Source: Nannochloris sp. 'desiccata' (lineage: Eukaryota > Chlorophyta > Trebouxiophyceae > Chlorellales > Chlorellaceae). Taken from it: 64,000 bases of DNA. Location: assembly GCA_019044685.2 (NCBI GenBank), contig JAGTXX020000013.1:392608-456607 (forward strand), read 5' to 3'. The position numbers and the translations under genes are program-made. Under the pieces are notes generated by a model that was given only the letters and a program-made list of their open reading frames with translations, had not been told where the DNA came from and did not search any database. Shown one piece after another: positions 52,316-63,710 of this stretch (positions are counted from its first letter, which is position 1; the number at the start of each line of letters is the position of its first letter).

Positions 52316-54391
52316 CTATAGTTTGTTCCCTTTCTTCCTTTGATTCTTTCTCACTGCATTCTTCACTTCCCATTCCCCTACCGCTGCCAACACCTGGTCT
52401 GTGAGCTCCACAGGATCTGGTGCATAGGACCTATAGTCCATCCAATCTAATAAACTCATACCTAACAATGATTTCACTTGTTTTACCCTCTCAGAATTCA
52501 TTTCTTTACCGAACAACAACGCTATTTGATCTTCTGCGTCCAGCGCTAAAAATTCAGGGAGCTCACTCACCGCATTGGTCCTTGCTTCTGTCGCTGCTTG
52601 ACAATCCACTTTCCACACGGTAATATTGTACGGAGGAGCTGGCATGGATGCACCTACAGCTTCATCGTGTCCCCATCGTCCTGGTAGAGCAAACACGCCC
52701 AATGCAACAGCATCATAGGGCAAAAAATTGAAGTTTGCTGTGGCGGCTCCGTGGGGGGCAACTATTATATTAGCAGCGTCAAACGCTTCGGCTTGATTTG
52801 AGATTCCTGTATCTCCTCGTGGAAGGAAGATACGTATCGGAACATCATCAGGAAGCGCGCGCCGTAGTCTGTCAGCAACGTCGTCTAGTCCAAGGATAGT
52901 GCGGCCGTCAGCATAAGGGCGGTTGACGAGTAATATCGAAGGACGAGTCTTCGGTTCTGGGGCTGGGGTTAAGCCAGCGCACTGGCGGATATATTGGACA
53001 CGTTGAAGGGAGATATCAGCTTCTGCTTGCTCAAAACGAACCTCACTGTGAAGGGAAGAAAAAAATGATATAGAAAAGACAGAGAAAAAGAGGGGTCAAG
53101 GAGCTAGAGAACCAAATGAAATTGCTAAAAGAGAAATAAAAGGAAGAACTTTTGGACCTACCTATTCTCATCTAATGCTGCTTTGGGTTGCACCACATCT
53201 TCTCCAATCCCTACCAACATTTTCTTAAATACGATAACTTCATCAACTGGACGTTCTTCAACTTCCCTTCCTGAAGGATGGTTTACCCTGCAACCATACG
53301 AAAAAAAAAGAAAAAAAAGACGATGTCGTCTTTAGTAATTACTAGCAATATAACAGAGAACGGGAAGCTAGAATGAAAGAAGTTGTATACAAACACAAGG
53401 CTTTTGAACACAATATGTATATATTTGTTAGAAATATCTAAAGAAATTACAAGACAGAATATTTATGGATCGTACCATAAAAGAGGTCCAAAGCACTTTA
53501 TCAGATCTTTCACGGTCTGCGCATGATGATGTGGTAAGCCTAGATACCCTATATCACTTAAATTTCTACTAGACTCTATTATAGGCTGTAGCACAGCTGC
53601 TTGCTTGATGTCTGTAGCGGTGCAGGCGTCAAAGTATTTGCATAAACGATGGAAAATATTGCCGGCACCGTTGAGCGCCCAAAACCAGTTATTAAAAGTT
53701 CGTGTTCTTTGAAAAATTGAAATATCGAATTGTGCAAGGCGAATTTTGCCAGTTTTCGGCGCAGTAGCTTGTATTTTGGATAGCGCCTCACTTTTGGTAG
53801 TAATAGAGATGATTTCAGGGAGATTAAAATTGTTTGAAGGGGAGTTTCCAACTTCAAAGACAAGAGGCTCTGGTAGAATAACTTTCTTCCCGCTGCTACT
53901 GCTGGTGCGGCTAGTTTTCTGATCGGAAATGTACCAGAGATCGCCACGATACATGACCATGTTTACAAATATACACGTTTTGTAGACGTTATCGGCGTTG
54001 GAACACTGTGCAAAGGGGAAATGGTAACAAAATTTAAGCAAACAAGTACATGGCGGTTGAGGGACGGGGGTTGGGTGGAGACAAAAGATATAAAAAGTAG
54101 TGGGCAAAGCAGTTATGAATGAGCTTTAAAACATGTATCATAACTTACTTTAAAGCTAGAATGTTGTAAGTCCAGATCTCTAAGCTTGGTTCCTAGCCAT
54201 TGGACTGCAAACGGGTCTTCCCCTGAGTCATCGACCGGAAGCAATCGAGAATTGGTCTGCTGGGCGTTTTTATCGTCATCCTGTGCATTTTGCAGTCGCA
54301 CTCCTTTGGTGATAAAGACAAATATGATCACAATGGCTGCGCCAATGGCGATTTTTCGCCAAAGGTCGCTATGCACTAAACTACCTGCCAT
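52316..54391 (-). CDS. GT61-like (DUF563) type II membrane glycosyltransferase
   Basis: Exons 54149-54391, 53476-54005, 53162-53287 and 52316-53045, 542 aa; start at ATG 54391 (the open frame upstream has only TTG). The signal anchor is LWRKIAIGAAIVIIFVFITK. Lumenal segments include CSNADNVYKTCIFVNMVMYR, LAQFDISIFQRTRTFNNWFW, PILLVNRP-like SILLVNRPYADGRTILGLDD, VPIRIFLPRGDTGISNQAEA, FDAANIIVAPHGAATANFNF and LPYDAVALGVF. The late VVxxxGAxxxN-type block (IIVAPHGAATANFNF) and RxxxR.I.N pattern are typical of GT61/DUF563 enzymes, such as plant xylosyl/arabinosyl transferases and animal EOGT. Golgi location inferred; sugar unknown. Confidence 0.82.
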
Positions 54392-54588
54392 TCCGAGAAA
54401 TGCTTTATAATTCAAAGTAGTTAGCGATATTGCTGTCCATTCTTCAGATATTGTGGTGTTATATGCATGTCAATATATTTGAAAATTGTATCAATAGAGC
54501 AATATACTGCTTGAGTATGAAATAAAGAGAACTTTTTTGTGAGTTGAATTTTTAGTAAAATTTGTTAAGAGATAAGACATCGTCTATG

Positions 54589-55343
54589 CAGTGCTTCGTT
54601 TAGCCGGCATATATGCCGAAAATGCCGGAAAATGCCAATTTTCCGGCATTTTCAGGCGCAGGAACAGGAAAAAATGCCGTGCAAAAAGTGCCGGAGCGGA
54701 GCTCCGGCGGGCCAGAAATGCCGGGGGAAAATGCCGTTTTTTTCGAAAATTTTGAAAAAATGCCGGAGATTTAGGCCAGTTTTAGAGTACTAAATTAACA
54801 AAAGTTCATTTGTAAGAGGTTATTCTCTCATTATCACTATGGATACCACTCGGCAGACCAATGATCAGGACTTAGTCCGAACTTTGGTTGCCCAGATCTT
54901 TGATCGAGTCATGGCTGTCCAGCACTTGCAACAACCCATTGATTTGACTTCTTCTCCGTTCAAAGAACCTGCTTTGAAGGTATGTGATGTCATCTGTATG
55001 CTTAACTTCTTAAAATAAGCCACCCAAATTCAAATCTGAATTTTCTTCCTTGTTGCAGAAGAGGAAAAAAGGTATGGAAGGCGAAGAAAAAGCGTCGTGG
55101 AGCGCATTTGTAGTTCCTTGTTTTTGCTTTTTTAAAGATGTAATCTAAAGAAATTCCAGCCATGTTTCAATAAGGCGCATCTGCGCTGCTCAGAAATAGT
55201 GCCTGATGCTGTCAAGAAAAAAAATGGAAAAAATGCCGGGGCAGAATCCAGAAAAAATGCCGGGGCAGAATGCCGAAAAACAGGCCAGGGACGAAAAAAT
55301 GCCGGGAAAAAATGCCAGGCCAAAATCCTTAAACGAAGCACTG
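54589..55343. mobile_element. Non-autonomous hAT-type DNA transposon
   Basis: Left end CAGTGCTTCGTTTA and right end TAAACGAAGCACTG are exact 14-bp terminal inverted repeats starting CAGTG, as is common in hAT elements. Both sides are flanked by the identical 8-bp CGTCTATG (54581-54588 and 55344-55351), the hAT target-duplication length. Both subterminal zones (54600-54780, 55220-55320) carry many short AATGCCGG / CCGGCATT repeats on both strands, typical transposase-binding arrays. The 755-bp interior has no transposase, only a small spliced ORF. Perfect target duplication implies recent insertion. Confidence 0.88.
54839..55148 (+). CDS. Small ORF inside the hAT element
   Basis: ATG at 54839, exon 54839-54979 ending at a gtatgt donor, acceptor tgttgcag, exon 55059-55148; 76 aa. 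It reads MDTTRQTNDQDLVRTLVAQI, FDRVMAVQHLQQPIDLTSSP, then basic KKRKKGMEGEEKASW. It could be the N-terminus of a deleted element protein. No transposase domain is present. Coding status uncertain. Confidence 0.4.
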
Positions 55344-55392
55344 CGTCTATGGTCATTTTTCGCCATTAATTTTATTACGTGTACATTGTACC

Positions 55393-56829
55393 ATGAACTA
55401 TCGACTATACTTTGAGAGCAGGAAGGGCCGCTTGCTACAAATTGTAGCGGCAGTTGCAGCAGTGATCATCTTTTTCATTTCTGTTTCTCACTTCCAAACA
55501 GGGTCAAAAAATAAAGCAACGCATAAATCAAATAATATATACTTAGAAGAATATGGCTGTGGAGTGCATGTAGAGGTGAGATTAGTCCCTCCAATATCAC
55601 AATTTTAAGTTATTAAACACCGCCTTCCTCGTGTCTTTCCCCCCGCTCTTACAACTGATTCTTGGTTTCGGTTCGTTTATTTACAGCGCATTCGCGGGCA
55701 AGATGTAGTATGGGAACTCCCACGACAGAAACCTAGAGGAGTCATCATGTTTGCCCATGGATGCCACCACGCTGCTGGAGATTTATGGCCACCATCCCCA
55801 CAGTGCCAGACATGCCTGGGTAAGAATCTTAAAAGTGGTTTTCGGTATTAATTAATTAATTCATTCATTAATGCAATATATGATGAGTATTCTACCTTGA
55901 GTAATTGTCCAGCACCTCTATCATCAAATATTTATCTGCTTTCTTATCTCTATCTATTTGCTTTGTCTATAGGTCTTCCAGAGGAGCGACGGCTTCGCAT
56001 TGCCGCTCTCCACCGCCGCCTTGCCCTTATCGGTATCAGTTCCCTCGATCGTGTCGGCAAACGCTGCTGGGCAGAGCTACGGAAAGACGGTGGCAGAAAC
56101 GTAGCCAACATTCTACGTGAATGGATAGAGAGACAGGGATTGAGAGGAGTACCCTTGTATACAATGGGAGCTTCATCTGGGGGACAGTTGGCGTTGACCT
56201 TGCCCCGCCACATGCGTGTTGCAGGCGTTTACGCACAAGTTCGGGGCGTAGAAAACACAGTATTACAGCTACCAAAAGGGAGAATGTTCCCTCCTACTGT
56301 TTTTGTCCATATGCCACGAGATGAAGATAATGCTGCAATTATTCGAGGTAATATAGAAACTTTGAAAAATACCGGAACGCCGGTTTTAGAATTAAAAATC
56401 CACCCGCGACCGGTGACTGTAGAATTTTTAACTGAAAGATCACCGTTGATAGACGAGACAATGGCAGAAGGCATTGTTAATGCATTAAAAAAGAGTGGTA
56501 TTGTAGCTGAAAATGGCTCTCTAACTGAACCACCTCGGCCTGCAACTGAAAAATGGGCTCCGCTGGTACAACCCGTTATAGGCGACCTTAGCTTAACTCT
56601 AGATGAAAGTCACGTAGGGGAACTAGTTAATTTAGCATGGGCAAAACACGAATTGGTGTCAGATGAAGCAGAAGCGATCATGACGTGGTTGCAACATGGA
56701 GGTGGAAGGGAGCTTGATGGCATCGAGGATGCGAGAAGAAAGGCAGAACAGGAAGGTGAGGTAGTTTGGAATAATAAGAAAGTAAAAGATAGTTCCGGTT
56801 CTTACACTAGTTGTCAAAAATACAAATAA
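55393..56829 (+). CDS. Membrane-anchored alpha/beta hydrolase fold protein
   Basis: Exons 55393-55575, 55687-55819 and 55973-56829, 390 aa. Type II anchor: GRLLQIVAAVAAVIIFFISV. The hydrolase fold shows PRGVIMFAHGCHHAAGDLWP (oxyanion HG), GLPEERRLRIAALHRRLALI, VANILREWIERQGLRGVPLY, TMGASSGGQLALTLPRHM (GxSxG nucleophile) and PPTVFVHMPRDEDNAAII. Plants and algae have this family of secretory or membrane hydrolases with unknown substrates. A late His (LKIHPRPVT) could complete the triad. It is divergent from the GT61-like gene; both are type II lumenal proteins, consistent with a shared promoter before the transposon landed. Confidence 0.75.
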
Positions 56830-57008
56830 TAATAACAATAGTAATAAATTTTACTTGATTTATACATGTATTGTAGTTTTAAAAATTACCCGTCTGCTCA
56901 ACTGCAATTCCTGCTTCAACAGGACACAAAATTTTGTACCTATCTGTATTTTTGACTTACGTGACTATTTAAAAGTGTGATAATAATTTAAGAGTATAAG
57001 TTTACTAA

Positions 57009-59213
57009 CTACAGCCATAAAGTATTATCTCGTCTGCTCAATAAATCTCGCAGTTCTTGGCGTAGTGCTGCCACCTCGTCTTCGAGCGCTTCTTGCTTGG
57101 CCACAACTCCTGCCACCAGAGCAGCGTGTGCCCTTTCTTGTTCTTTAAAGTGAGTCAACATATCAAGATGCATTGCCAGAATGTCTTGTTGTAAAGCGTG
57201 CCCGTCAATAGGTAGAGATTTGAATTGAGTACCTTGACTTGGATGGTGCTCTTTCGAGGCCATTGGCGGTGTTACTGTGGTAATAGCATTTTTTTCCATA
57301 GCAACCAGCGGCATCTTTGAAGGGCTTCCAGCAGGGTTAGTGATGGTCTCACGCTGCCTGATGCTGCGTGAAGATACGCCACCAGCATCTGTATGATCAA
57401 TAGCAGCAGTAGCAGTAGCAGCAGCGCCTCGTCGTGGCGTCATAGCCTTAATGCGCCAAGATGGTTCTCCAGTGCTATAATCGCTAGTGGAAGGCACTAC
57501 CGCCTCCACAGCAGGGGCAGAGGCAAGGGGAGACAGCGGAGGAAGAGGAGAAAGAAGCACATTATGTTGCGTGTGAATAATATTTGCAGGTAATTCCACT
57601 TGAGAAGGCAATTCAGCATCTGTACGGTTAGTATTCGTCGCTGCCGCCACAACGGGAGCTGTGGTTGTCCGTGGTACTGCTGATGAACGTGATGATGGTG
57701 GTGGTGGTTCATTTACCGCCGTAACTGTCGCGGTAGATTCTCTTCGAAGCCGAGATAACGCTGCGTGATACTCAGATATAGATGTAGAAGGAGCATCAGG
57801 TTTGCTCTTACCTTTGCCGACACCGCCAACAGCACCGCCAACAGCAGTCCCGCCTTCTCTTGAACTCATAATAGGGCTGAGGTCGAGTTTCCTAGGCGGC
57901 TCTAAACGCGAAGCTAAAGAAGACGCTAAGCTCAGTCTATTGCAACGAGCATTCGTAGCAGATTCAGAAGGGTTCCCAACAGCAAACGCATCAGCGGTGA
58001 TCGTACCAGCCCCAGGGTAAATAGAATCACCAGAACTATCTGCTCCTTCCCCAGACTGCATAGACATCGCCATCGACAACCTCCCAGCTGGGAACGTGCC
58101 TTCTGCAACTGCATGTGCCACTGCATCTTTCGCTCTACTTGTTAAACTTTGATAATTGTGCTGCCATTGGATGCTGGTAACAGGAGCAGGATCACCGCAA
58201 CGCAATGTGGCAGCAGGCGCAGCACAATATCTAGGATCGTAGAGCAGTACCCGCCCATCTACTGTACCTGCTGCAATGTAGGTGAAATCCTCGCGTATAG
58301 ATAGTGTTGTGAGGCCTGTTCCAGCGCCAATACGTGCGGTAGGGACGTGGAAAGGGCCTGCTCTGAGATCTTGCATGAGCAAAGCCCCGTCTTTTCCCGT
58401 TGAATAAAGTACGCCTGGGTCTAATGGAGCGAATTGTACTGCCGTTGTACCACCTATATGCCTATCAGTATCTATATACACTTGTTGCTTGGTTTTATAA
58501 TCCCATACCGCAACACAACCGCAAGATGTTCCAGCTGCGAGGGATGGCTGGCCGGCGGCAATTGCAATGCTCGAAAAGCCAGGAGTTTCAGTTTCTAGGG
58601 ATAGGTTGCCTAATGAACTGAGGCTTTGGACTGAGAATAAAGAGATTTTGCGTCCTGCTGTGGCAAGGAAGCGGTCATCTGGGTGGAAGGCGACGCTCGT
58701 AAGAGGGAAAGAAGATTCAACAGCAAGCGGCGTGCATGTCTGCAAAGTGAAAGAAGAGAAGGATGGTTAAGAGCCCATATGGTTTAACGTATATTAATTT
58801 TGTCATTTTGTGGGATACTGCCATGACTCTAGTTTGAATATTGGTAGCATAGATTTAGAACAATTTACCTTTGCAGTCATATCATGGATGTAAACGTTGC
58901 CATCAAGAGAGGCAGCAGCGAGCCGCTTGGAGCCCATGCTCCAGGCAAGGCTGGTAGCTGGTTTGGACCCAAGCTGGGGTCCTCCGCGTGGTAACGTAGT
59001 CATCAAGGTGCCATTGCTATAACGCAGCTCAATAGAACTGTCTTCTCGCGCAGAGGCAACTACTTTATTATTTCGATTCCATGCAGCTGCTAGAACTGTG
59101 CGGTCAGAAGGCACGGCTTTATCTTCTCCATCGCTGCCAATTTTAGGTCTCCATAGATGCAAGGCTGTGCCGCAGCAGGCTGCTAGAAGCTCCCCTGCGT
59201 AGTCTGGCTCCAT
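57009..59213 (-). CDS. NEDD1: NEDD1-like WD40 protein (gamma-tubulin complex recruitment)
   Basis: Exon 1 (58869-59213) and exon 2 (57009-58739), 691 aa. The first 300 residues form WD40 repeats (LLAACCGTALHLWRPKIGSD, LAWSMGSKRLAAASLDGNVY, VAFHPDDRFLATAGRKISLF, VQFAPLDPGVLYSTGKDGAL, VDGRVLLYDPRYCAAPAATL). A long Ser/Ala-rich middle follows. The C-terminus is a coiled coil, HALQQDILAMHLDMLTHFKE ... EALEDEVAALRQELRDLLSR, matching the plant NEDD1 tail (IHDDMRNLHIEILRQFHMQE). NEDD1 links gamma-tubulin ring complexes to nucleation sites in mitosis. Confidence 0.85.
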
Positions 59214-61017
59214 TCAGTTGTTGTCGATCGTCAATAAACTTTTTAACGCACAAATAGCGTCAGCCAGGGTTGCTAAATTTCCCTATAAATGCACGGAAAA
59301 TAATGAAGCATTAAAATGTGCTTTAACGTCATGAGCAAAGACTCTGTCAAGTAAATGAGTTCAAACGTTGCCTGTTTTCGCCCTTTCCATCGAGTGGAAA
59401 CAGGCCAAAACTGACTGAAGCTGTTTTAACTTTACTACACTCGTCAAGCACCTCAAGAAACAACTTCGCTCTAATTTACTACCACTAACTGGCGTAGGGT
59501 GACTTTTTGAAGATTATTGGAAATAGGGGTGGCCTGAAAGCTGGTGGCTTCTTACGATCCCTTAAGTCACCCTGTTGGGGTTATTTTGTTTTGTCGTGTT
59601 TGTTTTGTTTTTTTCAGCCTTGATAACACGCGCTTGGTAAACGAAGCCTCCAGACGCATGTTCAGTGCTCTGTTGGTGTATTTGAGCTATCTTTCAGTTG
59701 GTTATCATATGCAGCGTGGCTGCGGCCTGGCTGTTGCGACCAGGTCAAAGTCCGCTTTGAGCCCCCGCCCTTTGGGAACTCAAAAGAAAGCTTTTATAAA
59801 AGGGTTTAAGGAAGGAAATAGGTTGACAAGTGCCAGCATGGATGCTACATAGCAGACATGTGGAGTATGAGTTAGGAAAGCACTCTGAAGGCATGCATTT
59901 TATGTCTAAACAAAATATACGCCACAAGTTTCATCTTCTTACCGCCAGTTGGGAGTTGCCTCCCTTGTAAATACAGTGCTGCAGTGTATCTTTGAACCCA
60001 ATTGTGGACACAAAGACTGGGTAACTTTGTTAAAGCGGCATCTCTACAAGATTTCAAGGTCGGCTGTACTATTATTAAACCACTGCAGCTCCTCCTCTGG
60101 TGGCAGCTACGAGTCACGGTGGAGGACACGAAGCCTTCGTGCTGCGTACGCATGAAATGACGTCACGACTAACACTTCATTCAATACCTCGCCGCTCTGG
60201 AGCATTGTTCATATATTATTTTGCTTGGTCCTATCAAGCAGACATACACCTCCTACAGTTATTAGGGCTACTCATATTTGCGCACATTGGCACCATTGCC
60301 TGAAAAACCTAATTAGGCCATCTTTGCTGCACCCCCATTTTTCTCTGCAGAGTCAGGCCAAGACTTTGTTAAGCTCGCCTGATTAGTGCAGAAGTCTATA
60401 ACCCTATTCATACCAGCAAGGTATCGCGAGTATGGTTAGCGACATTCGAATATTGCCCCTAGAGCATGAAAAGTGCCAAAATGACCTTAAACGATTTAGG
60501 TAAGACTTAATCTACTTATTTAGAATATTTCATATACTGTATATGACGGGTGTCGGAGGAGCCTGAACAAGCCTGGAGAGGAAGATTCTTGTGTGCATGC
60601 CGATTGGTCTCTCTCGAGCCTTCAAGGCGACGGCAAGTTGCCATTTAAAGAGCAGCCAGCAAGTTTCTACGGTTGACTAATCTTCTTGCTGCAGCCAGCA
60701 GTACCTCACCAACGTCTTGTGATGGCATCGCTCGCCTCTCTTTCCCTAGAACTTAGCGTCTTACCCAACCTCTCGAAACGTGAGTAGTTAGGCTGGCACC
60801 CAGGCCTATGCTGGTACACTCATTCTTGGAGTGCTTTTGTGTGGTGGTGTATACCTTGTAGTATTAACAAATGCGATTGATCAGACGAGAAGCATCTTTT
60901 GATTATTTACTATCTTGGTCACAGTTGGCTTTACTACCTGCATTGCTAATCATCCTCCATTTCTAACTCTTGGGGGAAAAAGAAAAAGTTTCTCTCGTCA
61001 AACCTCGAGTGGCTCGG
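59214..61017. other. Long intergenic region with dispersed repeat and a possible 5' exon
   Basis: 1804 bp. Contains dispersed repeat copy 6 (59524-59592). ORFs at 59640-60300 on both strands have no recognisable product. ATGGCATCGCTCGCCTCTCT at 60723 opens a short frame to a gtgagt donor (60781) and might be a first exon of the AP2 gene, but the best in-phase acceptor (after AAAAAG near 60985-60991) is purine-rich and poor. Confidence 0.4.
59524..59592 (+). repeat. Dispersed repeat, copy 6
   Basis: TAGGGGTGGCCTGAAAGCTG, GTGGCTTCTTACGATCCC, TTAAGTCACCCTGTTGGGG, TTATTTTGTTTTG. Full-length, plus orientation, 310 bp upstream of the NEDD1 start. Confidence 0.85.
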
Positions 61018-63710
61018 ATGACTGAAGCGAGTTCATGGTCTCCAGAGCACCTCATCAGTGTTCCATACACCCCAGAGGCTACTAAGGCATTGGCTCTACG
61101 TCTCAGGTCTGGCAGGCTAGGGGGAGGGGGCAGGGGAATACTACCAATCACAAAATTCTTGTTTTATTATTTTTATAAAGTCTTATTTAGGCAGGCTAGG
61201 GGGAGGGGGCAGGGGAATACTACCAATCACAAAATTCTTGTTTTATTATTTTTATAAAGTGCCGCGACTCACCCACCTTCTTTCCTCCTTCTCCCCCCCC
61301 TTTTTTTTTCTACCTTTCTTGCAGAGAAGTTTTTTCTGGTCTGAATGGCACAGCACCTTCTGCTACTGCTATCCTTAACAACAACGACAAGAAGAACACC
61401 ACCACTGACAACAGCACCGGTAATCTCATGACCCCGCCCAACGGCTGGCACATTCCCGATATAGGCGTGCCCTCCCCCACTGCGAGCATAGAGAACCCTG
61501 CTACTCTAACTGCGCATACCTCTGGTGGATCTTCTCAACATTTACAGCAGGAGCAAGATCTAGCAAAGACCACCACCACTGCTGCTGCTGCTGACGTTGC
61601 TGTCAACACCAAAGCCACTACTTCTCCTCCCCCCCCGCAACCACCATCACCTGCTGCTGCGTCTACGTCCCGCTTAGCCACCCTCGAAGCTGCTGGTGTA
61701 TCTCTCGGCGGCCGTTCTGCTGCCCAAGGTGGTCCTTCCAAGTACCGTGGCGTTGTGTGGCATAAATCTAACTCGAAGTGGGAAGCTAGGATTTATGAAG
61801 CTGGGAAACAGCGCTTCCTCGGCTATTTTTCAAACGAAGACGAGGCTGCTTTGACGTATGACGATTGCGCTGCTCGTATTCATGGTACTAGTGCGAAACT
61901 CAACTTCCCTGATACGTATGCTGGAGTGGTTTTGCCTAGGCCTGCACATGCTGCTGCGCATGCTGTGAAGCAACACATCCCTTCTGGAACTCGTTCTGTC
62001 GCCGCTGCTGCTGCTGCTGGAGGTGCTGCTGGTTCTCGACCTCGATCAACCACCACTGCTGCTGCTGCTGCTCATATAAAAGTAGAAGCAGCTTCCCAAG
62101 CTGCTGGTGGGGCTTTCACTCATCATCAAGCACACCCGCGTCGTGGCGGTAGTGGTGGTATGCGTGTTCTCCCTGTCAAAGGCTCTTCTAGTTTCCGTGG
62201 CGTTTCTTGGAACTCCAATTGCCATAAATGGCGTGCCCAACTCTGGAAAGGCGCTGAAGTCCACCATTTAGGCTATTTTGAACGTGAAGAAGATGCAGCT
62301 CATGCATATGATCAAGCGCTTTTAAGAATCCGAGGTCCTAATGCGCCGACAAACTACCCGCGATCGCACTATGGAGTTTATTCTGAAGACGAGGTAGGTG
62401 AAGAAGATGGAAAGGATGGCGCCACGTCTAATACTGGGTTTCAGTCATCTGCTCAGTGCATTGAGGGAAAACCCGGCGGCAGAGCGTATTACAACAGCAA
62501 CTCGAATAACAAAGTTTATAAAGATGCTCGTCAGGATTCTTCTTCGAGTAATATGCTTGGTGTATCTTGGAGTGAATCACATAAATCCTGGATCTCTGAA
62601 ATTTGGGATGGAAAAGAGTACCAGCTTCTTGGTACTTTCACCACAGAAGCCGAGGCTGCCAAGGCGTATGATGTCGCATGCCTGGCACAGCATGGTAGCG
62701 ATGCGTTGACCAACTTTTCTGTAGAGAATTACCCTTCAGAATCTGCTGCTGTTACTTTATTAGAGATTTCTCACGATCTTCATGGATATGAAGAGCTTTA
62801 TGGTGATAATGGTGGCAGAGACAGTAGATCAATGACACCACCTGCCCTGGCGTCTGTTGGCGGCTCATCCCGGCGGAAAATGCTTCACCAACAGCAGCAC
62901 CAATACCACTCTTCTAACGATTTAAGCGGGCTTACTAACAGCAAGACCGCGACTCCTAGAAGGCAGACTGTTGTTGTTCATAATCCTACTGTCAATGGCG
63001 CCGGTGCTGGTGGAAAGAGGCGTGCTGTTACTCCTGCTCCTGGTCCTCAAAAAGAAAATAGTGAAGATGGAGGTAGCGTACGTTTCCCTTGGGATCGGCA
63101 GCAGAGGGCATCGACCCCCCCTGTTTCCTTTGGAGCCCCCCCTGTCCCCCTTGATACTCTTGTTCCTGAAGCAGCAGCACCACCACCAGTGGTTAATGTT
63201 GAAGAGTTTGGTGCTTTGTATGGTCGATTGCAGAATTTTATTGCACACTACCAACAGCGCCAGACATTGCCCGTCTTGCCACTGCAATCTTCCGCACCAC
63301 GTGCTTCTGGAGAAGCTCCTCAACAACAACAACAACAACAACCTGGTGTTTCATGTGAACATGCTCATCATGCGTTGATGGCTATTATGCAGGCTGCACT
63401 TGCCCGTCAGCAGCAGCAGCAGCAGCAAGAAGCAGCCGCCGCTGCCGCCGCTGCCGCCGCCGCCCGAGAGCAGTATGCATCTCAACAGCGGCTTGCAGTT
63501 ACTGCCGCCATTCAAAACTGGGCTATTGCTCGGCAACAACAGCAAATCCATGTAGTTCCTGCACCAGCTGCAATTTCCTTAAAGAGAGATTTTTCTAATT
63601 TTTCTTCAGCAGGGAACAGCTCTGGTGCAGATGCGATGGCTGCTGCCTGTCGAGCACTGCTTGCTCACCATCAAATGAATGCAGCTGCTGCAAAGCGACC
63701 CCGTGTATAA
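61018..63710 (+). CDS. AP2-family transcription factor with three AP2 domains
   Basis: Exon 1 from ATG 61018 to 61106 and exon 2 from 61325 to 63710, joined LALRLR|EVFSGLNG; 824 aa. Three AP2 DNA-binding domains follow an N-terminal Ser/Thr/Pro-rich region: KYRGVVWHKSNSKWEARIYE..FLGYFSNEDEAALTYDDCAA, SFRGVSWNSNCHKWRAQLWK..HLGYFEREEDAAHAYDQALL and a weaker third, MLGVSWSESHKSWISEIWDG..LLGTFTTEAEAAKAYDVACL. The first two keep the YRG-like and WEAR/WRAQ elements. The C-terminal third is rich in Gln, Ala and Pro (CAG and GCC repeats), typical of activation regions, and ends with basic AAAKRPRV. It is a nuclear regulator; targets unknown. An additional upstream exon is possible. Confidence 0.9.
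61111..61260 (+). repeat. 71-bp direct repeat in AP2-gene intron
   Basis: Positions 61111-61181 and 61190-61260 are identical (start GGCAGGCTAGGGGGAGGGGG, end TTTTTATAAAGT), separated by CTTATTTA. The duplication is recent and lies 5 bp inside the intron of the AP2 gene. Confidence 0.95.

Larger units (their letters stand above)
54392..55392. promoter_or_regulatory. Divergent promoter split by a transposon
   Basis: The region between the GT61-like gene and the membrane hydrolase gene, about 250 bp of original sequence once the 755-bp element at 54589-55343 is subtracted. The hydrolase ATG is only 42 bp beyond the target duplication, so the element probably supplies or displaces its promoter. 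Confidence 0.5.

Noticed and set aside
59544..60303. ORFs on both strands after dispersed repeat copy 6
   Set aside because: The start lies in the repeat, no splice-supported continuation and no recognisable protein.
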